Below, piece after piece: positions 1 through 5,038 of a stretch of DNA of 6,883 nucleotides (the first letter of the stretch is position 1; each line of letters opens with the position of its first letter). The stretch comes from Rhodospirillales bacterium (lineage in GTDB: Bacteria > Pseudomonadota > Alphaproteobacteria > UBA9219), in the NCBI GenBank assembly GCA_015654915.1, contig JAATFY010000041.1, positions 1 through 6,883 of the forward strand, given 5' to 3'. Both the position numbers and the translations under genes were made by a program. Under the pieces are notes generated by a model. That model was not told where the DNA came from, did no database searches, and worked only from the letters and a program-made list of their open reading frames with translations.

Positions 1-325
1 ATTGCCACTCACTGGGTTGGGCGGGAACTACCAAATTCCTGTAGCTGGCTATTTCGTATGTGAGTGCGTGCAGATCATAACGTGCAGCCGCCATTGAATT
101 GAGCACTTCAATTGTCAAAGGAGAAAGGACTTCGGCGTTTGGAAGTTTTAATGTGTAGTCAGAGTTAAACAGCGCCTTAAACGGGCTCTTTGGACTTTCT
201 ATCCTCTTGGGTAAACGGGAATAGTCGATCGCTATCGGAGTTGCGGGCGGCGAAGGAACGGCGAGCGCAGCTTCAAGCGAGTTCGCCTGTCTGTGCGCCC
301 GATAATAATCAACTAAATCGACCAT
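1..325 (-). CDS. Hypothetical protein, 5' part only (C-terminus off the window)
   Basis: Reading leftward from an ATG at 325-323, 108 codons stay open to the window edge, so only the N-terminal part is visible. The protein begins MVDLVDYYRAHRQ, has a proline/alanine-rich stretch (residues 23-31) and then a mixed segment with no motif I recognise. There is no signal peptide or membrane segment. The start lies 40 bases beyond the transketolase stop on the same strand, so read-through from tkt is possible. No Shine-Dalgarno sequence is visible. A TATAGA-like box (338-333 on this strand) sits so close to the ATG that a promoter there would give a near-leaderless mRNA. By my count GC is about 50 percent, below the neighbours, and codons such as ATA, AGG, AGA and TTA recur, which could reflect acquisition. 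The open frame is the main evidence, so it may be a chance ORF. Confidence 0.55.
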   Translation of the reverse strand, partial: MVDLVDYYRAHRQANSLEAALAVPSPPATPIAIDYSRLPKRIESPKSPFKALFNSDYTLKLPNAEVLSPLTIEVLNSMAAARYDLHALTYEIASYRNLVVPAQPSEWQ

Positions 326-365
326 CTATGAATCTATAAAATAAAAATTGTCCGCCCGAATTTTA

Positions 366-2399
366 TTATTTTTGTATACTCTTCGCCAACGCAATGATAT
401 TCTCAACCGTAATCCCGAAATGCCTGTAAAGCTGCTCGGCGGGGGCGGAGGCGCCGAAGCCCGCCATGCCGACAAAGCCGCCCTTCTCGCCTATGTAGCG
501 TTCCCAGCCCTGGCGGGTACCGGCTTCCACGGCAATGCGCGGGGCGATACCCAGAACCTTCTTGCGGTAATCCTCGGTCTGTTCTTCGAACAGCGCCCAG
601 CACGGCATGGAAACCACGGCCGTCGCGATGCCGTCTTTCTGCAATTGCGTACGCGCCTCAAGCGCCAGCATCACTTCGGAGCCGGTCGCCAGAATTGTCA
701 TCTGGCGCGGGCCGGTCGCTTCCGCCAGAACATACCCGCCATGCGCCGAAAGATTTTCCTCGCCGGCACCGCGCACGGTGGGCAGGCCCTGACGGCTTAG
801 CGCCAGAAGACTCGGGCAGTTTTTATTTTGCAAGGCAAGTTCCCAGCACTCGGCGGTCTCGACGCCGTCGCAGGGACGGAACACGAGTAAGTTTGGTATC
901 GCGCGCAAAGCCGCCAGATGTTCGACCGGCTGATGCGTGGGGCCATCCTCGCCGAGGCCGATGCTGTCATGCGTCATCACGAACACAACGCGCTGCTGCA
1001 TCAGGGCCGCGAGACGGATGGAGGGACGGCAATAATCGGCGAACTGCATGAAAGTACCGCCGTAAGGCACCACGCCGCCATGCAGCGCCATGCCGTTCAT
1101 GCCCGCCGCCATCGCATGCTCGCGCACACCGAAATGGATATAGCGCCCGCCATAGTTGGCAGGCGTAATCGGCCCGAAATTCTTGACCTGCGTGTTGTTG
1201 GACGGCGTCAGATCGGCGGAACCGCCGATCAGTTCCGGCATCATTGGCAACACCGCTTCCAGCACCGCGCCGGAGGACTGGCGTGTGGCATGCTTCGGTT
1301 TCTCGGCCGCGATTTTCTGTTTCAGTTGCGTGAGCGTTTCGCCAAGATTTTTCGGCAACGCCCCCTGCATGACGCGATCAAACTCCACGCGTTCCTTGGA
1401 TTCGTTAAAACGTTTCTGCCACGCCTGGCGTTCAGCCTTGCCGCGCGACCCTGTCTTGCGCCACGCCGAAAGAATATCTTCGGGCACCACGAAAGCCGGA
1501 TGGTTCCAGCCCAATTGCTTTCGCGCGGCGGCGACTTCGTCGGGGCCAAGCGCGGCGCCGTGGGAATGATGGGTGCCCTGCTTGTTGGGCGCCCCGAAGC
1601 CTATGATGGTGCGGCAGGCGATCAGCGAAGGCTTGTCGGTGACGGCGAGTGCTTCCTGTGTCGCGGCAGCGATGGCGGCGGGATCGTGGCCGTCGACAGC
1701 CTGCACATGCCAGCCATAGGCGCGGAAACGCGCCTGCACATCTTCGGTAAAAGACAATGACGTCGAACCGTCGATGGAAATTTTATTGTCGTCGTAAAAA
1801 ACGATCAGTCGGCCAAGCTTCAGATGCCCCGCCAGCGATGCCGCTTCGTGGCTGATGCCCTCCATCAGATCGCCGTCGGACGCGATCACGAAAGTGCGGT
1901 GATCGACGAGCGTATCGCCGAACCGCGCGTTCAGGATACGTTCGGCCAAGGCAAAACCCACCGAATTGCCAAAGCCCTGCCCCAGCGGGCCGGTTGTTGT
2001 CTCAACGCCGATCTCGACATCATGTTCGGGATGGCCGGGCGTCAGGCTGCCGAGCTGGCGGAATTTCTTGATCTCCTCCAGCGTCATTTTCTTGTAACCG
2101 GTCAGGTAACCGATGGCATACAGCAGCATCGAGCCGTGCCCCGCAGACAGAATAAAACGGTCGCGGTCGGGCCATGCGGGATTTTCGGGATCGAAGCGCA
2201 GGAATTGCGACCACAGCACCGTTGCGACATCCGCCATGCCCATCGGCATGCCGGGATGACCCGACTTCGCCTGCTCGACCGCGTCCATGGCGAGCGCGCG
2301 GATGGCGTTGGCCATATTCTTGTGCATGGGATCGATAGCGGGTGTTGCGGGCATAGCGGGCACGGCGGTGAGAGAAGCAGGCGGCATCGGTAATCCCAT
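366..2399 (-). CDS. tkt: Transketolase
   Basis: Thiamine-diphosphate enzyme of the non-oxidative pentose phosphate pathway (and of the Calvin cycle where present). It moves two-carbon ketol units from xylulose-5-phosphate to aldose phosphates in the cytoplasm. The frame gives 677 residues, near the usual 660-670. Visible signatures are SGHPGMPMGMAD (46-57), GHGS (87-90), TTTGPLGQG (134-142), the cofactor/Mg segment SDGDLMEGISHE (174-185) ending at the YDDN asparagine 205, GTHHSHG (275-281), the GVREHAM pyrimidine-domain motif with catalytic Glu427, and HDSIGLGEDGPTHQP (477-491). All three domains are present. The first motif glycine of the usual GDG is Ser174, a tolerable variant. The start is uncertain: the ATG at 2399 adds about 24 low-complexity residues before the conserved HKNMANAIRALAMDAV, and an ATG at 2327 would start like E. 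coli TktA. Neither has a good ribosome site. A TTATAA box (2415-2410) lies only about 11 bases upstream of 2399, which favours a leaderless start or the 2327 start. No terminator hairpin is evident after the stop. Confidence 0.97.
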   Translation of the reverse strand: MGLPMPPASLTAVPAMPATPAIDPMHKNMANAIRALAMDAVEQAKSGHPGMPMGMADVATVLWSQFLRFDPENPAWPDRDRFILSAGHGSMLLYAIGYLTGYKKMTLEEIKKFRQLGSLTPGHPEHDVEIGVETTTGPLGQGFGNSVGFALAERILNARFGDTLVDHRTFVIASDGDLMEGISHEAASLAGHLKLGRLIVFYDDNKISIDGSTSLSFTEDVQARFRAYGWHVQAVDGHDPAAIAAATQEALAVTDKPSLIACRTIIGFGAPNKQGTHHSHGAALGPDEVAAARKQLGWNHPAFVVPEDILSAWRKTGSRGKAERQAWQKRFNESKERVEFDRVMQGALPKNLGETLTQLKQKIAAEKPKHATRQSSGAVLEAVLPMMPELIGGSADLTPSNNTQVKNFGPITPANYGGRYIHFGVREHAMAAGMNGMALHGGVVPYGGTFMQFADYCRPSIRLAALMQQRVVFVMTHDSIGLGEDGPTHQPVEHLAALRAIPNLLVFRPCDGVETAECWELALQNKNCPSLLALSRQGLPTVRGAGEENLSAHGGYVLAEATGPRQMTILATGSEVMLALEARTQLQKDGIATAVVSMPCWALFEEQTEDYRKKVLGIAPRIAVEAGTRQGWERYIGEKGGFVGMAGFGASAPAEQLYRHFGITVENIIALAKSIQK

Positions 2400-2493
2400 A
2401 ATGAAAGGCTTATAAGTTGTAGCGCAAAATGCCGGAACCGGACAGGGCATGCAACTGGTTAATAAGAACGCTTTTACAACCTCACTGAATCGA

Positions 2494-2522
2494 TTGACGC
2501 CTATATGGGCAAGGCATAGTCT
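2494..2522 (+). promoter_or_regulatory. Candidate sigma70-type promoter for the zauP-zapA block
   Basis: A TTGACG hexamer (2494-2499) is followed after 17 bases by TAGTCT (2517-2522). The -35 box matches the TTGAC core well, while the -10 box is weak. CATAGT at 2515-2520 would be an alternative with 15-base spacing. A transcript starting near 2529 would leave a leader of about 22 bases that contains the strong ribosome site before the ATG at 2551. It is the only reasonable promoter candidate I see in the divergent tkt/zauP gap (2400-2550). This is inferred from sequence only. Confidence 0.35.
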
Positions 2523-2539
2523 TGAGCATGACCAGATTC

Positions 2540-2546
2540 GGAGGGG
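2540..2546 (+). promoter_or_regulatory. Strong Shine-Dalgarno that fixes the zauP-like start
   Basis: GGAGGGG sits a few bases before the ATG at 2551, with the GGAGG core separated from it by 6 bases. The frame is open further upstream to an ATG at 2449, but that start has no such site and would overlap the promoter region. The ribosome site therefore decides for 2551. Confidence 0.75.
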
Positions 2547-2550
2547 CTCC

Positions 2551-2775
2551 ATGGAACGTCTGAAGCAAAAACTTGAAGATCTCGACGAAGCCATTTTCGC
2601 CCTCGAGGATAAAATCGGCCTCGACACCAGCGCCCGCCGCGAAGCCGCGAAAAAGCAGGCCGAAATCGTCAAGCAAACCCGCACCCGCGAAGCCGGCGTT
2701 CTGGGCGTGGCCCAGAAAGTCGCCGCGCGGCTCGACGAAACCATCGATCACGTCGAAAACATCCTGAGGCATTAA
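2551..2775 (+). CDS. ZauP-like / DUF4164-type coiled-coil protein upstream of zapA
   Basis: A 74-residue, strongly charged protein predicted to be almost entirely helical. Hydrophobic residues are spaced in heptad fashion (for example Leu4, Leu8, Leu11, Ile15, Leu18, Ile22), then a Lys/Arg/Glu/Ala-rich middle (29-47) and a second amphipathic stretch ending DHVENILRH. There is no signal peptide or membrane segment, so it should be cytoplasmic. Alphaproteobacteria commonly carry a small coiled-coil protein directly upstream of zapA. In Caulobacter the equivalent, ZauP, binds ZapA and together they focus the FtsZ ring. Here the stop is 14 bases before the zapA ATG, so the two are very likely one operon. 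The assignment rests on position, size and coiled-coil character rather than a diagnostic motif, because sequence conservation in this family is low. Confidence 0.8.
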   Translation: MERLKQKLEDLDEAIFALEDKIGLDTSARREAAKKQAEIVKQTRTREAGVLGVAQKVAARLDETIDHVENILRH

Positions 2776-2789
2776 CCCAGAGGCCTGCC

Positions 2790-3098
2790 ATGTCGAAACT
2801 CACCGTCACCCTCTATGGCCGCGAATACAGCGTCAACTGCGACCCCGGCGAGGAACAGCGCCTCAAGCAGTTGGTCGAGTTCGTCGAAAGCAAAATGAAA
2901 GATGTCGCCGGCCGCGTCGGCAATACCACCGAGCCCCGCCTCCTTATGCTGACCTGCCTCCACCTCGCCGACCAATTATTCGACGTCCATCAGAATGCCC
3001 GTAACACCCTGACTCAGGACGAAGATTTGATGGTTGCCGCCGTCGAACACCTGCATCAGCGCATCGCGCATATTGCATCTCAGGTAGGGCGCGCCTAA
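2790..3098 (+). CDS. zapA: Cell division protein ZapA
   Basis: A 102-residue cytoplasmic protein that binds and crosslinks FtsZ protofilaments at midcell. The N-terminal FtsZ-binding domain shows the family pattern: a short beta hairpin (SKLTVTLYGREYSVNC, residues 2-17), the segment EEQRLKQLVEFVESKM with the typical L..L/A..V.. helix (21-36), and a second helix around LLMLTCLHLADQL (51-63). A C-terminal helix (about 77-98) would form the dimer or tetramer coiled coil. Length matches the family (about 100 residues). The start is supported by AGAGG (2779-2783), 6 bases before the ATG. It follows the ZauP-like gene by 14 bases and is followed by the 6S RNA region, the arrangement conserved in many Proteobacteria. 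Confidence 0.93.
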   Translation: MSKLTVTLYGREYSVNCDPGEEQRLKQLVEFVESKMKDVAGRVGNTTEPRLLMLTCLHLADQLFDVHQNARNTLTQDEDLMVAAVEHLHQRIAHIASQVGRA

Positions 3099-3165
3099 AT
3101 TAGTTTGTGGAAGGCTTCTGCGCGACGCGACAGATAGCACAATCCCCAGGGCCGATAATTAGAAC

Positions 3166-3312
3166 TCTAGGGAACTGTCCCTGACCAGACCGTGGTTTGG
3201 TTATATGGTGCCCACCTGCTTATGCAGGCCATGGAGGATAGCATATCACCGGTCGAGGTGGAGCCTTCCGCTTTCCGAAGACAGATGACAGGCCTCGGGG
3301 ACCAGAACATAA
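3166..3312 (+). ncRNA. ssrS: 6S RNA candidate (ssrS)
   Basis: 6S RNA mimics an open promoter and sequesters sigma70 RNA polymerase in stationary phase. It usually lies between zapA and the cyclo-ligase gene, exactly the position of this 223-base gap. The gap folds as the long rod expected for the family. The closing helix pairs 3177-3184 (GTCCCTGA) with 3295-3302 (TCGGGGAC), 8 pairs including one G-U, comparable to the CUCUGAG/CUCGGAG closing helix of E. coli 6S. Beyond a central unpaired region, 3188-3192 (GACCG) pairs with 3250-3254 (CGGTC). An apical hairpin CCTGC-TTAT-GCAGG lies at 3215-3228, and a small hairpin on the 3' strand pairs 3265-3268 with 3277-3280. A GATAAT box at 3154-3159 would place the start near 3166, but I see no convincing -35. 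Ends are uncertain by 10 or more bases, and the estimated length (about 147) is slightly short for the family. Confidence 0.72.
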
Positions 3313-3321
3313 GTTTTTCCC

Positions 3322-3930
3322 ATGAGCGATCCGTCCCCCAACCCCCTTCTCTCTGCCAAGCGCGACATGCGACGCGCGATGGAAAAAATCCGCGCCGAGG
3401 CATGCGCGAAAAATCCCGACGCCGGATTAGCGTTGCGCGACAATTTCCTGAAAGCGGTTGCGCTGCCGCCGCAAAGCGTGATCGCCGGATACAGCGCGCG
3501 CGGCAATGAAATAAATCCGGCGGCATTAGTCGCGGCGCTCCGGGCGCAAGGGCACACCATCGCCCTTCCCGTCATGGGCGGCGCAACTGCCCCGCTCGTT
3601 TTTCGGATACACAAGGATGGCGATAAATTTGCGGCGAACGCGTTCGGCATTAGGGAGCCCGAAACGACGGCCCCGCTGGCCGAACCCGATATCCTGCTGG
3701 TGCCGCTGCTGGCCTTCGACCGGCGCGGCCACCGGCTCGGTTACGGCGGCGGCTACTATGACCGTACCCTGCATGAGCTTCGCCGCCACCGGAAAATTCT
3801 GGCCATAGGTGTCGGTTTTGCCTGTCAGGAGGTTCCGGAAGTGCCCGCCGCCACGCACGATGTCCGGCTTGACAGAATCGTGACGGAAACTCAGGCTTTC
3901 GATCCAACCGATGCCATAGTTCAGTCTTAA
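3322..3930 (+). CDS. fau: 5-formyltetrahydrofolate cyclo-ligase
   Basis: ATP-dependent conversion of 5-formyl-THF to 5,10-methenyl-THF in the cytoplasm, returning a dead-end folate to the one-carbon pool. The 202 residues match the family length. The N-terminal helix carries the conserved KR (Lys13-Arg14), LPV is at 82-84, and the diagnostic substrate loop runs from P-L-L-AFDRRGHRLGYGGGYYDR (128-148), followed by HDVRLDRIVTE (179-189), the usual C-terminal motif. In E. coli the homologue (fau, formerly ygfA) is co-transcribed with 6S RNA. Here the ATG is only about 10-20 bases after the predicted 6S 3' end, and the intervening bases (CATAAGTTTTTCCC) contain no Shine-Dalgarno, so expression probably depends on a 6S-fau transcript and may be weak or leaderless after processing. 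Other ATGs at 3367 and 3379 would delete the KR motif and are unlikely. Confidence 0.94.
   Translation: MSDPSPNPLLSAKRDMRRAMEKIRAEACAKNPDAGLALRDNFLKAVALPPQSVIAGYSARGNEINPAALVAALRAQGHTIALPVMGGATAPLVFRIHKDGDKFAANAFGIREPETTAPLAEPDILLVPLLAFDRRGHRLGYGGGYYDRTLHELRRHRKILAIGVGFACQEVPEVPAATHDVRLDRIVTETQAFDPTDAIVQS
3379..3399 (+). repeat. 21-base direct repeat, copy 1 (inside fau)
   Basis: Twenty-one bases are identical to 4145-4165. In both places they are read in the coding frame as MEKIRAE (fau residues 20-26), and flanking bases differ. It may be coincidence in a helical charged context or a trace of local recombination. Confidence 0.7.
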
Positions 3931-3988
3931 TTTTGTGACAATCAGCTTCTGGCGAAGAAGTCGCCCGACAATCAACCCCGGAGAAACC

Positions 3989-4429
3989 ATGTACGGATTC
4001 CAGAAAATATTCTGCCTTGTGGCGCTTGCGCTGCCGCTGGCTTTTGCCATTCCCGTTCAGGCCCAGCAGGCGGGCAACACGGCAGCGCCAGCCGTCACAG
4101 CCTTGCCAAAAGGCAATGTGGAGCGGCAGGAATACAGGGAAGAAATGGAAAAAATCCGCGCCGAGCACGAAGCGCTGGAAAGCGAACACGACCAGTTGAG
4201 AACCCAATGCATGAATGTGAAAGGACAGGAACGCACGGCCTGCCATGATAAGTGGACGGCGCTGCACGCGAAGCAGGAAGCGCTGCACGAAAGAATGCAG
4301 ACCCTTCACGCCAAGATGGAAGCCGATCATAAGGCCCGTCATGCGCGGTGGGAACAGCGCCACGGGAAAACCGCGGGCGGTGAGATACCGCAGGAACAGC
4401 CGGCGGAAGAAACAACGCCAGCCCGATAA
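3989..4429 (+). CDS. Exported histidine-rich helical-hairpin protein, unknown function
   Basis: A 146-residue protein that I do not recognise as a named family. Residues 1-25 form a typical Sec signal peptide (Lys6, hydrophobic 7-21, cleavage likely after VQA at 25), so the mature protein should be periplasmic or secreted. After an Ala/Pro linker (26-40) it is highly charged and predicted helical. A helix (about 44-77) carries His60, His67 and Cys74, spaced by seven. A turn with Gly79 follows, then Cys85, then a second helix with His86, 93, 100, 107 and 114, again exactly seven apart, plus His118 and His125. Cys74 and Cys85 (C-x10-C) could form a disulfide closing the hairpin. The tail (130-146) is Pro/Glu-rich. 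The start is supported by GGAGA (3980-3984), 4 bases before the ATG. It follows fau by 58 bases. General resemblance is to small periplasmic metal- or stress-related helical proteins (CpxP/Spy/ZraP in size and character), but the LTxxQ motif of that group is absent. Metal binding is inference. Confidence 0.85.
   Translation: MYGFQKIFCLVALALPLAFAIPVQAQQAGNTAAPAVTALPKGNVERQEYREEMEKIRAEHEALESEHDQLRTQCMNVKGQERTACHDKWTALHAKQEALHERMQTLHAKMEADHKARHARWEQRHGKTAGGEIPQEQPAEETTPAR
4145..4165 (+). repeat. 21-base direct repeat, copy 2 (inside the exported protein gene)
   Basis: Identical to 3379-3399 and also in frame as MEKIRAE (residues 53-59 of the exported protein). The two copies lie 766 bases apart on the same strand. 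Confidence 0.7.
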
Positions 4430-4440
4430 ACCGGTATTTA

Positions 4441-4890
4441 TTATTGATCGAGATGCCGCAGCAGATCGCGGATACGGGCGGCCAAGGCCGCGAGAACATC
4501 GATAGCGGCGTCCGAAGGGTCCGGCGATTCGTGTTCGCGCCGCGCGACGGCGCGCATTTCGTTCAGATGCAGCCGCATCTCGAACCCCATCCAGCGCTGC
4601 GCGGCGTCGTTTTGCAAATAGGGAAATAAATCGGCCTGCACGGCGTCAAGTTCGCCCGACAGGTCGTCGCACAGTTCGGCGATGATGCCGAAAATTTCGA
4701 TCTCGTCCTCCTCCGGCATTTCGTAACGCGGCGAAGACGTTCCCGGCAGATGCGGCAGCGAACCGGCTATCATCGGGGCGTGACGACACAGGTCGCGGAT
4801 GCGATCCAGCGTGTCGAACGCCTGCGCCACCGGCCAACGGTAAGTCAGCCAGTCATTACCTTGATAGACGTCGGGGGCTTTCTGGGCCAT
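4441..4890 (-). CDS. Hypothetical acidic helical protein
   Basis: A 149-residue cytoplasmic-looking protein with no signal peptide and no membrane segment. I do not recognise the family. It opens with MAQKAPDVYQGNDWLTYRWP, has a helix around VAQAFDTLDRIRDLCRHA (21-38), an acidic segment EMPEEDEIEIFGIIAELCDDL (57-77), a further amphipathic helix around WMGFEMRLHLNEMRAV (100-115), and ends in an amphipathic helix DVLAALAARIRDLLRHLDQ (131-149). The start could instead be the in-frame ATG at 4962, adding 24 residues. I prefer 4890 because the extra codons include CTA, GGA, AGG and AGA, unlike the GC-biased body, and neither start has a strong ribosome site. The gene converges on the exported-protein gene with only 11 bases between the stops, and is divergent from the membrane glycosyltransferase gene. 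Codon bias supports real coding. Confidence 0.75.
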   Translation of the reverse strand: MAQKAPDVYQGNDWLTYRWPVAQAFDTLDRIRDLCRHAPMIAGSLPHLPGTSSPRYEMPEEDEIEIFGIIAELCDDLSGELDAVQADLFPYLQNDAAQRWMGFEMRLHLNEMRAVARREHESPDPSDAAIDVLAALAARIRDLLRHLDQ

Positions 4891-5038
4891 GGGGTTTCTT
4901 TTCTCGGTTTCCGGCTTCCTAGCGCCAAAAGCCGCAAAAACCAGTCCTTCAATTAGTTTCATGTTTCCGGACGGTTTTTTGCCGCGTTAAACATAATGCT
5001 TCTGGACAAAAAAAGGCGGCCCCCCCACCATTCGCCCT

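Noticed and set aside
343..366. AAAATT / AATTTT inverted repeat followed by a T-rich run after the tkt stop, as a possible terminator.
   Set aside because: The stem is six A-T pairs around a nine-base GC-rich loop. This is not a stable terminator hairpin and lies within the leader of the next gene.
918..1760. Long + strand open frame of 280 codons opposite tkt.
   Set aside because: It is a mirror of the GC-biased codons of a complete, motif-rich transketolase on the other strand. Its product is Arg/His/Gly-rich with no recognisable fold.
2400..2744. The transketolase frame stays open upstream for another 115 codons, giving an apparent 792-residue protein.
   Set aside because: The extension is antisense to the ZauP-like gene, which has a strong ribosome site and a clear coiled-coil product, and transketolases do not carry such an N-terminus. 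It also covers the divergent promoter region.
3650..4363. Minus-strand open frame of 237 codons across fau and the exported protein gene.
   Set aside because: It overlaps two well-supported + strand genes and the gap between them, and its product has no domain signature.
4426..4442. AT-rich inverted repeat (ATAAA / TTTAT) between the two convergent stops, as a possible bidirectional terminator.
   Set aside because: Only five A-T pairs with no GC core and no clear U tract, so it is too weak to call.
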